DNA from: Silene conica
Taxonomy: Eukaryota; Streptophyta; Magnoliopsida; Caryophyllales; Caryophyllaceae
NCBI GenBank assembly: GCA_029255685.2
Contig: CM055311.2
Location: forward strand, 3,706,269-3,770,268
DNA length: 64,000 nucleotides
Reading direction: 5' to 3'
The notes beneath the pieces are model-generated. The model was not told where the DNA came from, made no database searches, and was given only the letters and a program-made list of their open reading frames with translations. The first letter of the stretch is position 1, and every line of letters begins with the position of its first letter. Positions 1 through 12,807 of this stretch are shown in pieces. A program made the translations under genes and the position numbers.

Positions 1-2143
1 CTTATTGGATATGGTCCGATCAATGATGAGCCAAACTGATTTACCTAATTCATTTTGGGGATTTGCGATCCTCACAGCCATCAAATCGTTGAACAATAGT
101 ACAACGAAAGCGACCGATAAGACTCCATATGAGATGTGGAAAGGAAAGGTTCCTAACTTATCCTATATGAAGATATGGGGATGCGATGCTTATGTCAAGT
201 CTAAGAACGATGACAAACTCGCACCAAGATCCGAAAAATGCATATTTGTTGGTTATCCAACCACCTCACGTGGCTACCACTTCTACAAACCTCATGAAAA
301 CAAAGTGTTTGTGTCTTCTGAGGCTGTCTTCTTAGAAAAGGAGTTTATTTCTAAAAGACAGAGTGGGAGAAATTTTGAACTTAATGAAGTTCGAGAAGTT
401 CAAGAGCCACAAACTGAAGCTGAGACAGATGAAGATGTTCCTTCTTCATCTGCTTCGGTACCTATTCCACCCAGGAGGTCGAGTAGGGTCCCACATCAAC
501 CTGATAGGTATGTTGGACTAATTGAGGAAGATGGTAGCCTAGACGTATTACTTTTGGAAAGTGATGAGCCTACCACTTACAAAGCTGCAATCTCTAGTCC
601 CGACTCCGCCAAATGGCAAGAGGCCATGACATCCGAGATGGATTCTATGCATCAAAACCAAGTATGGGACTTGGTAGACTTGACTAAGGAGATGAGACCT
701 CTCCAATGCAAGTGAATCTTCAAAGTGAAGAATGGCATAGAAGGACATGATGATGTCTATAAAGCTAGGCTAGTAGCTAAGGGGTTTTCCCAAGTTCAAG
801 GTCTTCATTATGATGAGACCTTTGCTCTGGTAGCCATGCTAAGATCCATTAGGATAATGTTAGCGATTGCCGCTTTTCATGACTATGAAGTGTGGCAAAT
901 GGACGTCAAAACCGCCTTCTTAAATGGGCATTTAAAGGAGGATGTGTATATGATACAACCTGACGGTTTTGAAGATCCTAAGAATCCTAACAAGGTATGC
1001 AAGCTTAAGAGATCCATCTATGGTCTTAAGCAAGCATCAAGGAGTTGGAATCATCGCTTCAATGAAGTCATAAAAGAAAATGGTTTCACTCGAAGTGTCG
1101 AGGAACCTTGTCTATACATGAAATTCAGTGGGAGCAATGTTGTATTCCTAATCTTGTATGTGGATGACATACTACTCATTGGAAATGATGTTCCAATGCT
1201 TTCATCAGTGAAAGGATGGTTAGGTAACCATTTTCAGATGAAAGATCTAGGAAATGCACAATGCATATTAGGTATCCGGATCTATAGAGATAGATCCAAG
1301 AGGATATTGGCACTAAGTCAAGAACCTTATATCGATAAGATTCTTCGACGGTTCAACATGGGAAATTCCAAGAGAGGGTTTATCCCCATGGGAAGTGGAA
1401 TTATATTGAAGAAGTCTCAATCACCCACAGAGCCCAAGGATGTTGAACGCATGAAAATGATCCCTTATGCTTCCGCCGTGGGATCTATCATGTACGCCAT
1501 GATATGCACTCGTCCTGATGTCTCGTATGCTTTGAGCATGACTAGTAGATATCAAGCAAATCCAGGTGAAAGTCACTGGATTGCAGTCAAGAACATCCTT
1601 AAGTACTTGAGAAGAACTAAGGATTCATACTTAGTGTTTGGAGGGGAAGAAGATTTGTGTGTAAAGGGTTACACAGATGCAAGCTTCCAAACAGATAAAG
1701 ACGATTTTAAATCCCAGGCTGGATTTGTCTTTATCTTGAATGGTGGTGACATTAGTTGGAAGAGCTTCAAAGAACCAGTCGTTGCGGATTCTACAACGGA
1801 AGCAGAGTACATTGCAGCATCAGAAGCTGCTAAGGAAGTAGTATGGATAAGGCAATTTATCGAGGGACTAAGGGTAGTTCCAAATGCTGAAGATCCTATC
1901 ACCCTGTATTCTGATAACAGTGGTGCTGTCTTTCAGGCTAAAGAGCCGAAGTCTAGTAATAAGTCTAGACATGTACCAAGAAAATATCATGTAATTCGGG
2001 ATTTCATTGATAGGAAGGAAATAGCAATATGTAAGGTTGGGACAGACGATAATGTGGCTGATCCTTTAACCAAACCCTTGTCACAAGCTAAGCATGATTC
2101 TCATGCTCGTTCTATGGGTCTTAAGAGTTTACCCAATGTGTAA
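1..2143 (+). pseudogene. Ty1-copia pol, 3' half (integrase C-term, RT, RNase H)
   Basis: Polyprotein remnant of a plant Ty1-copia retrotransposon whose 5' half lies outside the window. The first part (to about 715) is the integrase C-terminal region, with the TPYEMW and MKIWGCDAYVK signatures. The second part (about 725-2143) is reverse transcriptase, with [23 protein letters not shown] and the catalytic YVDDILL, followed by RNase H (TDASFQTDKDD, STTEAEYIAASEAAKE, LYSDNSGAV). The domain order INT-RT-RNaseH is the copia order. The reading frame is not continuous, so this copy looks lightly broken. It belongs with the 3' LTR at 2936-4104. Confidence 0.95.
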
Positions 2144-2935
2144 CCGATTATGAGATATGAAATGAAAAATGTTGTTTTTACGTTCATATAAGATAATCTC
2201 GTTCATCATTTAAAGTTTTATATAACTTATATTTGTATGCTTTGTTAAATCCAAAACAGGATTATAGGACAATTGCTGAACCCTGTCAAAGTGAACTGGA
2301 TTAACTTAGTAATGCCCTTAGTCGCTTATATGAGGTGACGTCTCGAAGCGACTAGATTGTGATGCGATTGATGGTGAGTTCTGACACCATAGAGTCATAA
2401 GCGATGACTACTCGATCATATAGACAAAATGTAAAGTACACTTGTGTCGGGCAGTGACCGCTTATAGAGTTCTTTAGAATTCAATGGAGCCTGGTCGTGG
2501 CAAGAGCTGCTATATATATTCTTATGAGTCGATTCTTTGACTAGAGACTGGTTGCTCTAGAGGTGACATTATTCAGAATGACTTTAATTTATGTTCTACG
2601 ATCTTCCGTAAAAGGGGTCAAATGGACATATTTTGGGTCACAATGGATGATGTTAGCCAAGGAGAACAGTTGGAAAGGAATTGTTCTGCCCCTTGTCAGG
2701 GTTATCTTAAATCTCAAGGCCACTCGAGGAGTAGTGAACTGGGAATGCGTGGCCACGCTCGGAGACTATCTATGGTAGATAACTCCGGTCTATCAGTTGC
2801 ACTCCATATCAAGAAAAACCACTATTGATTTGATCGCGTGCAAGTACGACCTGTAAGACACCTTGCATTGAGTGGAAGATGATGTAATAGAACAAGAGAA
2901 TCGGTGATCCACACTTGTGAGGACAAGTGGGAGAT
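2144..2935 (+). other. copia 3' untranslated stretch ending in polypurine tract
   Basis: Non-coding interval between the end of pol and the 3' LTR. It ends in a purine-rich run (about 2922-2934, GGACAAGTGGGAGA) directly before the LTR. That is where the polypurine tract that primes plus-strand synthesis lies in copia elements. The short ORFs here overlap each other and look like chance. Confidence 0.75.
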
Positions 2936-4104
2936 TGTTGGAGTAAGTGTCCTCGACAATAATGTGATCACGTCAATAATATAATAAATTGACAAATCTC
3001 TATAAAAGAATATTCGTGGGATGATTCTTTATCATAAGTCAACTGGTCAACATTAATCGGTAATGATTGGTTTGCTAGAGTTTGACATTACTGTCGTAAT
3101 GACGGTGGTGACCAGTTGATCCCTTTAGGTCACACCTTTAGGACAACTCTCTCAATAATAAATGAAACAACTGTATATTGATACGAGTTAGTTCATTTCT
3201 AGATTATGAATAAAATAAGGAGATAATTTATAATGGGATTATAAATTGTTTTAGTGATTAAAATGTCATCACTATTATTTATGTGTTTATGAAACATAAT
3301 AACAAATGAATGAGTTAATTAAGCTACAATTGTTGTAGTTATAAAAATGCGATTAAATAACTATATGTAATTATTGAATTACTTATTCACGATAAAGAGT
3401 TTAAATGTTAAACTACAAATTACGTAAATTATGTTGTCCTAACTAATATTACGTATTGGGTCCGTTTTGGTTGTGTGGACCGTGTGATATGTCACACACA
3501 CGCACACTCACATACAATATTACATAAGATATGATGGGAACATTATAAGGACAAGTTATTTAATGCATGATCAAGCAGGGGAAACAATTGAAAGGATTAA
3601 GAGCAAATTCATTGGGCATTCTAACCCATGCTTTCGGCCGAACCAAATGGAAGAACAAAAGGAGGTTTTGTTCCTTGGTTCATTTTTTTTCTCATTCATT
3701 CTTGTGTTGGCTAGGGTTTTGGTTTTAGAGAGAACAAAGAAAAGAAAGAAAAATAATTCCATTTCTTTTAAACCCTAAACTGTGTGCCTCCTTCTTCAAT
3801 CTAGAGATTTTGTGTGTTCATTCTAGCATAATAACACACAAATAGTTGAGAGTAGTGTGTCTTGGTGTTCATCTTTTGGAGACCATCTCTTAAAAGGTTC
3901 AAGTAGGATCATCCGTGTGAATAAGCTCAAGAACAAGTGAAGTAGGTGACTTCATTTGTGCCATAAACTTGCCGAGAATAACAATGTAAGGGAGCTCATT
4001 CTTCCTCCTTAATCTCGTCATAATCACTAGTTAAGCATGCATAAGATCAACTTATTATAAGATAATATATATTAGTATGACTAAGTAGGTATAAGAACCT
4101 AACA
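2936..4104 (+). repeat. 3' LTR of the copia element
   Basis: The LTR begins TGTTGGAGTAAGTG right after the polypurine tract and ends CCTAACA, giving the TG...CA boundaries of an LTR, about 1.17 kb long. Its first about 200 bp (the block around CATTAATCGGTAATGATTGG and TAGAGTTTGACATTACTGTCG) also occur in the LTRs at 12808-14050 (minus strand) and 61322-62516. This is therefore one LTR superfamily with at least three members in the window. The matching 5' LTR and the target duplication lie outside the window. Confidence 0.85.
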
Positions 4105-7100
4105 ACTGTACCCCTACTCAGGCAAGCAGACGCAAATCAGCAATATCTAGGACCTACCCCTGCTCAGGCAAGAACTAGACACAATCAGCAATGCCCAAGT
4201 CACACCCCTGCTCAGGTTAGACTTGGTACACAAATCAGCAAGCATACACTCGTGACCCCTGTTCAGGCACGAGTGGATACCAATCAGCTGATAATGACCC
4301 ACCGACCCTGCTTAGTCGTGGCCATTACCCTTCGTAATGAAATCGGATCCCTACTCAGACCCAACCAACTACGGTCAAACCAACTCACGGTAGAATAGCG
4401 GTCCTTGCTCAGAAATATCGTACCGCATCAATCACACACGTGTCAGTCTAGAGGTCCCTGCTCAGACGTAGCCGACACGCCACAAACACTCACATGTCAT
4501 GTTAGAGGATCCCTGCTAAGACCATAACCTGACACGCATACAAACATCAGCACATATCATACTCTAGCGGTCCCTGCTTAGACATATTCCGATATGTACT
4601 AAACCAAATCCTTAGTCCTAGTCTTTCTAGACCTCTAACAACACTTAATTGACCCCGGGAACTAAGTTGAGGGAGAGTCGGTTTTCCTTTCGGTTACCCG
4701 ACCGGGGGGTCTCAATCCTCTCTCCATTCCCGAACCCAATATAGTGCCGCCCATCCTCCGAGCACCTCAAACACACATACAAGGTACACGGAACGAGTCT
4801 CAAGCAAATCGGACAAGCCGCTCAAAAGATAAAGCGAAAGCCAAAGAGAACTCGTGACTTTATTCATAATTTTAGAGCGTGCTAACAAGAAATGAAGCTA
4901 CAATTTTTGTATCACAACTATGACCATCACCAATAGCTTAGTCAAATGTTTCCAATACTCTACACAAGCGGATCGATATTCAACACTAAGATACAAATAA
5001 CCATTCCGTGAGATAAATTTTGTTTCTTCGACAATAAACAAGCCAACAACTCTTGAGTAAATTCAAGAGTGCACTACAAATAGAAAGATCAAGTTTTCGT
5101 GTAATCTTTTATCAACTCTCAAACAACTTTCACTGCTTACACATGCCAAACTACTACAACAACAAAAAAAAGGCTTATTAGGATAAACAAAGTCAGGGGC
5201 TTTAAGATACAAATAACCAAGTTTGAAGAGACATAAAGTTTATGATTAGGATTGTAAACGAGCCAAGATTAATAAATGTGTATTCGTAACCAACTGTTTT
5301 GTACTCCGTATTAGTCAAGCTCAAGTTCACCTCAAACACAATTCAGCAAAGGTTACTGTTTAACACCATAGATCCCCATTCGTCTACAAAGTGTCATTCG
5401 AGCTGGCCTTGTTTAGCTAAATCAAATATGCATCTTATACCAACTACAATAGGCACTCAATAAATATAAAGCATTTACACCTTTTTTTCACTGATTCGTG
5501 AAACAAGCATCATTAAACGGGTTTTGCATTCGATTAAACCCTAACAACATATGACTGAATTGTTTCACGAGCCGTTCACGAGAGTTTGCACTCGTTTACA
5601 CACTTAAACTTTCTATTTCATGGTAAACCATCAGGTAGCCGAGAGCTTCCCAAACCATTATCTGAACGAAAATTCACAATCATTGAAGCTCAAATACTCG
5701 AATTAAATCTAGAAAGAAAACGTGTTAAACATCTACATCTATTCTTCAACCACTACCCACTAAATTCTCATTACATTCAACATACGGCTGACAACAAATT
5801 CCATGAAAACAATAGAATTAACACACGTTGAACATTAATCAACAATTCAGCAATCAATTAAACAAGAACACGCAAATGGTGCTAATTTAACAAAGGGCCG
5901 AGTTACTCGTAATTGTCACCTTAAAAGCGGGTTATGCTCCGATTTCTTCTTCAATAACGAAGCTATTAACTTCAGGATCTTCTAGTCCAACCCCTACAAC
6001 AAAAGAAACGGGTTTTATAAGCTTAAAACGGAATTTAGCCAAAACAGTGTCTTTTTCGAGTTTGATAAAACTGAAATTGAAAGAGATAGGAAGCTTGGCA
6101 ATCTCGCAAGGATTCCGAAAATGTAAGACTTACCGCGATTCGAGTACGGGAAGTGGTCGGAAAGTTGATTTTGAGCTTAAGAAATGAAGAACAATGGTGG
6201 AAAAAGGAGAAGCCGTGGAAATGTTATGAATGTGATCAAGGGTTCCTTTTAGGGTTTAAGGAGTGTCCTTTCCTTACTTTGAGTCGGGTTACTTGTTTTT
6301 GTGAAACGGACTTAAGTCGGGTTGATTTATGTCAAGTTAACATCTTAAGAACTTAAGGATATTCTTAAGACGGATCTTACGGAAATCTTTAAATTAAATC
6401 TACGATTTATAATTAAAATATTATTATATTCCGTAAACTAATTTAGGAATTACTTTTTCACATACGGACTTTATTTTTTCACATACACTTTATCATTATT
6501 TTTCCATCTAATACACTTTTAAACCTCAAATAATCAAACTAACTCTTCTATTTTTTTCCCAAACATATTCTAATTGGTCTAAGACTACAACAACAACAAA
6601 TCTTTATGTATTAGTCCGTGAAGAATTTTCTTTGTTTATCAATTGATAATATTATTTATTACAATATTTTAATCAATTATTATTTTATTTTTTTTGTTTT
6701 TTAATCATAATTGTTAGAATTAGGGTTTATAAGAGTTAGTGTAACGGTGGGGATGCCGGCGATTGACGAGTCATCGTGGTGCTATTTGGTGGTAGTAGCA
6801 AAATTATAAACACAATCCATCATTGATCTATTGCAGCAAAACTAAACATTGATGTATACGCCACATGCTGTCATTACGCAAATAATAAGTTGAATCCTTG
6901 TTTGCATGCAGCCAAAACACGAAATTATAAGACAAGGATAATTTAATTACTCCCTGATTCACATCTTGATAAAGGAGGATGAAACATGTGACAATGAAGG
7001 CCAGAGCAGGGGGAAGCACACTGGTTTGTGAGGAGGGGATTAGTGAGATGTATTAGATTTTGTGTCTGGAGATGAGAAAAAATGATGAGGGTCAAATCGT

Positions 7101-7198
7101 AAAAATCGTGTGTGAAAGAGTAAATTTCGTATGTGAAAAAGCACAACCCATAATTTAAAATCCTTAAAATATTATTTACGAAAATACGGGATGTTACA
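4105..7198 (-). repeat. gypsy-like LTR region, minus strand, left boundary unclear
   Basis: About 3.1 kb without a convincing gene. Read on the minus strand it starts at 7198 with TGTAACATCCCGTATTTTCG. This strongly resembles the minus-strand start of the solo LTR at 15763-20506 (TGTAATACCCCGTATTTTAG), so I read it as a long gypsy-type LTR. Its other end was not found, because the copia LTR ends directly against it at 4104 (probably inserted into it). ORFs at 5586-5831 and 6153-6356 have no recognisable similarity. The hairpin array at 4109-4600 lies at its left edge. Family assignment is an inference from the terminal sequence only. Confidence 0.5.
4109..4600. repeat. array of about 10 degenerate units forming hairpins with a constant CCCTGCTCAG loop
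   Basis: About ten units, 45-60 bp apart, each with a near-constant core (CCCTGCTCAG and close variants). In most of them the core is flanked by short arms that differ from unit to unit yet are complementary within the unit. Examples: 4195-4201 with 4220-4226 (CCAAGTC/GACTTGG); 4247-4254 with 4268-4275 (CACTCGTG/CACGAGTG); 4439-4444 with 4474-4479 (CGTGTC/GACACG); 4495-4504 with 4525-4534 (one mismatch); 4552-4558 with 4591-4597 (ACATATC/GATATGT). Weaker ones: 4146-4150/4175-4179, 4292-4302/4318-4327 and 4388-4392/4421-4425. Variable stems with a constant loop suggest selection for structure. The role is unknown. Confidence 0.8.
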
Positions 7199-8138
7199 TT
7201 TATAATTATGCTATAAAACACGCATTTTTAAGTCGGAAATTCAAAATTACCTTTTAAATAATACAATAAATACTAATAAAAATTACATATTCCAAAACAC
7301 TTAAGGAACTGAAATGGACAGAAAAATACAGAAAAACACTGCCCAAGAACCGAAATAATCATATCATGACTCTAACAATTCAAGCTTTAACTTTAACTTT
7401 TAAGAATTAAAAATTAAATTTCCGGGAACTTTTTGGTTCCCAAGAAAAATATGCTGATGAACATATATTATATTACATATATGGGTTAAGTTTTCCGGCC
7501 AATTTAGCTACATTACTATTTTTAACAAATTTTGTCATATTAGATCCGATTTTAACCATTAAAATCAATCCTCATGCAATATTCGAAAGAAAAATCTCAA
7601 AATTTACATCCATGCTAGAATTAATATATATGACACTGTGTAAAATTTTATGGCTAAATTCCAACTCAAACTATTTAAGTTGAATTATGTCACTATTATC
7701 TCGATTTTTACCATAAAAATCAATAATCATGCAATACTTGACAAAAACTTCTGAAAAATTTAATGAACATTTTAAATATTGCATGTGACATACTCAAAAT
7801 TTTCGTAGCTAAATTCACAATTTAACTATATAAACCCATTTTATATTCATTTTATGACAATTTAACCATTAAATTTCATAAATCATGCATAAAACTCCAA
7901 TAACTCAGAAAAATTTATATTCATAATATAGAAAATGCATGTGAGAACATATATGAAAATCTCGGCCAGAAAGTATTATTTGCTATTTTTCCGATAATAA
8001 AATCATTTTAGCCGATTAAAGTACCACAAGTTAACAATTAATTTATTAAATGAACAATATTATTCCATAAATCATATAAAATGACCTAAAACACTTTAGG
8101 ACCAGAAAGTATAAATGCATAAATATTTTCGTGCTTAT

Positions 8139-9535
8139 TGATGAGTCATATTCGTATACACTTTTATGTCTCCCCTTTAGTTGTTTTGAGATGATTCTTG
8201 TGCTAAATTGTGTCATTTATATGCTATTTATATTAGAATGTCGATACTTCCGCCTTTCGGTGTTTAATGCAGGATTGATGCATTTATGGAGCAAAAGATG
8301 GATTGGAGCACCGCGGACCCGACATGAAGGAACACACGTAGCATGGCACGAGGATCTAGGAAGGAAGAGCTAAGGAGATTATCGAAGGCAAGCACAAAGA
8401 AGAGCTCCATATAACTAGTACCTACTTTGGAGAGCCATATCTCGAGTTCTACAAATGATAATCAGGTGATTCCAACTGGAGGTGAAAGCTCATCCTCTTA
8501 GCTTTCCAACGCCACGAAAATCACTTGATTCGGACAAGTAACGAAGAAATGGCGACCGTTTGAAGTTCAGTGCGCGAAGCAGGAATTACGCGCTGAGAGC
8601 ACTCGATCGAGTGCCACCAACACTCGATCGAGTGCCTTGAGTGCTCGATCGAGTGCTTTAATTTACCCCGAGTTTCCATAAATTGTTTAGTAGTTTGTTA
8701 TAAATAGAGACTTCGTAGCCTTTTGTTAGAAACACTTTTATTACTCTAAAAACCCTAATTATTACTAGTAGCTCTCTAGATTATTATTTAGCAATTGCCT
8801 TCGGATCTTGTTCTCCTATTTACGGTATTTAATCATAATCTCTACTTTATTGTTCTTCAATTATTCTTGTTCTTAGTTTATTGTTTTATTAATTATGTTT
8901 TCAATCAATATTGTTGTAGTTAGATCCCAAGCCATGAGTAGCTAAATTATTTGTCTAGGGTGAAAAGGGATCTAGGTAATTAGAAGGGGGAATCAAACTT
9001 TAATGATGTTTAATTGTTAAACTGCTTATTATTATTGTTCTATTGTTGTTTTAAACCTGATTAATTAATTACTGGCCAGGATTAGTTAATTAGTCTCGCA
9101 AATTAGTCTTAGATCCGACCGTAGACTAAGACTAAGATAGGCCACAACAATTGAATAGACTGACCTAATTATAGCGACCGCATGTTAGGTTTAGATCTAA
9201 AGATTATATGAATACCGACCGGACATATGATCTTAAATAATAATTTTGCCCAATTAAATTAGTTAAATCCCATTCCCCTGGATAATTGCCTATGTGAACT
9301 TGATCCCTAGATCTTTCCTAATACTTGTTTACATCTTTATTTACTTATTTTGCAATTAGTTCATTAGAAAACAAAAACAACCAAAACAACCCACTTGTTA
9401 CTTTAAGACTTATTTACTTTAGCAAACAATTCATTACCGCCTCCCTGTGGATTCGATACCTTTCTTACCGCTAGCTATTAGTTAGTAGTATCCTAAGGAT
9501 TACTTTGATTTAGGGTGACGACTTTACCCTTATCA
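8139..9535 (+). repeat. solo LTR (1.4 kb) with perfect 5-bp target duplication CTTAT
   Basis: A 1397-bp block beginning TGATGAGTCATATTCG and ending TTTACCCTTATCA. CTTAT lies directly on both sides (8134-8138 and 9536-9540). TG...CA ends, a 5-bp duplication and no internal domain mark a solo LTR left by LTR-LTR recombination. Length and style resemble gypsy (Athila/Tat-like) LTRs, but the family is not certain. It sits within the leader of the copia-like element, so it is younger than that element. An 80-aa ORF at 8131-8373 is chance sequence in the LTR. Strand is given by the TG...CA reading only. Confidence 0.85.
8600..8656. repeat. three copies of the palindrome CACTCGATCGAGTG
   Basis: Within the solo LTR the self-complementary 14-mer CACTCGATCGAGTG occurs at 8600-8613 and 8621-8634, and as a one-step variant (GCTCGATCGAGTGC) at about 8643-8656. 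The spacing is about 21-22 bp, i.e. two helical turns. This could be a protein-binding array in the LTR promoter or a hairpin-forming element. Nothing else in the sequence says which. Confidence 0.75.
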
Positions 9536-9639
9536 CTTATCCTATATGAACTAAATATTTTACGTTTTATTTGTTAGTCATATTACTCGTAAAAACGAAA
9601 ACGAGTTGCATGCAAGCAACCGTATGCTATGTTACCACT

Positions 9640-10870
9640 TGTTAGGTTCGTCGTACTAGCCCTACTAAACATTAGTGATACTAATTATTTTACCAAATTA
9701 ACTCTTTAAATATAAGTCAAGATCTTTATGCATGCAAATATAAAATGCGGAAATGAAAGATTTGGACCCTTACAATCGGTCCAAATAAATGCTAGGACGA
9801 CCCTCCACGAAACAACCAAAGTAGCTTGTCTCTTTTACGATGCACCCAAGACTTACCCTTAATACCGAAATCTTTCACGGACTAGGTGAGCAAAATCGGT
9901 TTTCCTAAAACCGAGTTCTAATCGTATTAGAACAAAAACGAGATACTGTAATAATTATATTAGATAAATATAATCTCTATTATATTTATTAATGAATATT
10001 ATGAAATAATATTTTAGAGGTGTTTTTGGAATTTTTCACACTAGAAATCTATTCTTACAAAGTTAGAATGAATATGAAAAACATGAACAATTCATATTTT
10101 ATGAGTGTGGGAAAAGGGTGTCGTGTGGTAGTGTGTATAGGAAGGCCAAAATAGGTCTTATTTTTACTAACCCATGCAATAGGTAGGCATGCCTACATTA
10201 GGCATTAGACCTATGTTAATCATTATGTTTCTTATGGAATAATATAACTTATATTAACCCATAACAACACACTCTTACATGGCACATTAGGATGTAAAAT
10301 GGACCTCCATTTTACAAATTGTAATTTGTACAATTTTGTGACATGTGACATCATATCTCACAAAATACAATTGTATTAATTTAAAATACATATTTATCAA
10401 ATAAATATTTTAGTAATTCATAATTACCGTCTTATAATATGGTTATTATAATAATCGTCAATACGATATACAACGTTTGTTATAACCACGAACCTTTCTC
10501 ATTCTAATTTCGACATTTCATAAATATCGATTAATATTTGACAATTTACACGTTTCAATTTCAAATATAAATCTTATATTAAGATTTTACCTCTGATTTC
10601 TCGATATGACAGTTTATTTTAAGGAACTTGATCAAATCCTATCGTATACAATTGATCAATATATCAATTAAGGGGATTATCGAGATGTGATCCGCCCACT
10701 GGACTGAATCCACCTCATCGCCCCACTTATCCTACGTAATGGGGTTCGTACTGCCCACTGGACTAGCACCACCCCACGAAATAGAAGATCATGGGTTCTA
10801 CTAACTGGTATGGCTAATCTCAATTATTTTGTTAATATAGAGGTCTTGTCAATTTATTATCTATCTCCTT
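9640..10870 (-). repeat. 5' LTR of a minus-strand copia-like element (right end approximate)
   Basis: Read on the minus strand, this LTR ends CGAACCTAACA at 9640 and is followed by AAGTGGTAACATAGC, a degraded match to the initiator-Met tRNA primer site. Blocks such as ATCGAGAAATCAGAGG, ATTGAAACGTGT and TGCATGCATAA...GATCT are shared in order with the LTR at 61322-62516. The start of the LTR (near 10830-10870) could not be placed, because the first about 150 bp differ from the other members. Confidence 0.65.
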
Positions 10871-12807
10871 TAAGTGAATTAAATTGGTGAACTCGATAAT
10901 TACAATTGACACGGTCGTTTTAACGATTATTCTAATATGCATGTTTATGGCGATTTGGCTATGAATGCAAACATATAAATAAAGCAAAATAAAAGCAATA
11001 AAGCAATAAAGTCCTGGTATGGCCTTCCTAGTAATAGAAAAACTAATTAACTATTACAAATTCGGAAACCAACTCCTTGGTCCCTTGAACTTCAAAGGCA
11101 TGCCTTTCAAGAAAACACCGTCTTGTCGGAACTCCTTCCCGAATGGCACCGTCTTTTGGATCTCCGGAATTACAATAAAATAATACAACTACTCTATTGT
11201 AAAACTGAAATTTAAATCTATTAAATTACAAACCCGTGATTCGAGATCACATAAATTACAACCGAATCAATATTCCCTTTCATTACGGGTAATATTGATT
11301 AAAAACTAAGGTGATACTAAGAAAATTACATAATTCCAAATTATATAAAACAATCCAAATTGACATTCATATTAAATAAAATGCAATATTAAAATATGTA
11401 TGCACATGCTCATTTTTAATGCCAAATCGCCTTTACTAGGAGCAAATATCTCATATTTGTTTACGGTTTTTATGGTTATGCGTGATTTTAACTATTAAAA
11501 TCATCAAAATTACATCAGTCTCATTTATGTTCAAGTTAATCATCCCAACACACTTTAGGAATCAAAATTTAGTCCTTACTAATTTTGATCATGATTCAAC
11601 TTGATTTTGCATTATTGTTCATAAATTATTCGTATTTATGGAAAAGTAAAGGAAAATGGCCAAATGAGGCAATAAAAATTCGAAAATTTAAAATTTAAAT
11701 TTTTAAACATTCTGGAAATTTCTAAAATTTCAGAAGTTAATGAAATGGCCTCATGCAAAAAGATTTAGTTTATTTCTTAAATAAATCGTATAAAATGTAT
11801 TTTTATGTTTAGAAATCCAATTTAATTATAAAAACTTGCAATAAAATTGCAATAAATTTTTACTCATCCTAAAATACCTTTTAGAATCTAGAAATGACCA
11901 AAAATATCAGGCCATACTCGAATTTTTAGTTTTCATGACTCAAAATTACAATTATTAACAATTATCTCATAAAATTAATAATCATAAAAACAGAAACTTT
12001 TTGATATCCAATTTTTGGTTCTGATGTTCTTATCATATAAGACATCTATGGGTAAAATTTTATGCCATAATTTTAAGATTAACTATTTTTAACACAATTA
12101 GTCATTATTTAGTCGATTTTAACAATTAAAATCATAAATCATGCATCATTTGAGAACAAATTCTCAAAAATTTTATACATTCTTTAAATATGGCATGTGA
12201 CATTTTATAACAATTTTATGGCAAAACTCCAAACCTAACTATTAGAGTCGAATTTAGTCACTATTAATATGATTCTTACTCTAAAAATTATTAATCATAG
12301 AAAATAGGTCCGACAAATCTTAAAATGTTTTTAGGTACTTTAAATATTGCATGTGACATCTCATAAAATTTTCAAGGTCAGATTCGAAATATAACCTCCT
12401 ATACCCATTTTAACTCATATTATGACTATGTATCTCATAAAAATCATAATCCATGCATAATAACTTTATTTGTTACGAAAAAATTTATACAACATAGAAA
12501 ATATGCATGTGAGAACATATCAAAAAATCACGGCCAGAAACCAAGTTTAACTATTTTTCCCATTATTTCTTGTTTAAAACCGATTTAAACTTCAATAATA
12601 TACAAATAAATATAAAATGAACAATAAAAAGCCATAAAATTATTTTTATGTCCTAAAACCATTTTAGAACCAGAAACTTTAACATGCAAAATTATTTTGT
12701 GATTTATCATTATAAACACAAAATTTTCGAAATATATGTGTTAATCTAATTAACACAAAACATGAATCCGATCATGCATGCAACAACCGTAATGCTCTAA
12801 TACCACT
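10871..12807 (-). mobile_element. long non-coding leader of the minus-strand element with LTR 12808-14050
   Basis: About 1.9 kb of AT-rich sequence, with no long ORF, downstream (minus sense) of the LTR at 12808-14050. At 12795-12807 it contains the reverse complement of TGGTATTAGAGC, the tRNA-iMet primer binding site. Blocks shared with 62517-64000 and 7199-8138 show that this long leader is a conserved feature of the family. The left boundary against the neighbouring LTR is approximate. No gag or pol follows, so this copy is truncated. Confidence 0.65.

Larger units (their letters stand above)
7199..9639 (-). mobile_element. non-coding leader of a copia-like LTR element, split by a solo LTR
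   Basis: AT-rich internal sequence lying downstream (minus sense) of the LTR at 9640-about 10870. It shares a series of blocks with 10871-12807 and with the plus-strand leader 62517-64000. Shared blocks include CTCGGCCAGAAA near 7962 and GCATGTGAGAACATAT near 7938, plus the ACTTAAGGAACTG / GAAATGGACAG block near 7300. No ORF of note. The solo LTR at 8139-9535 interrupts it. The leader resumes at 9541 and reaches the tRNA-primer-like GTTACCACTT next to the LTR. Confidence 0.7.

Noticed and set aside
4109-4600. CRISPR-like array (constant repeat, variable spacer)
   Set aside because: This is plant nuclear DNA. The constant part is only about 10 bp and degenerate, and the variable parts are self-complementary arms, not unrelated spacers.
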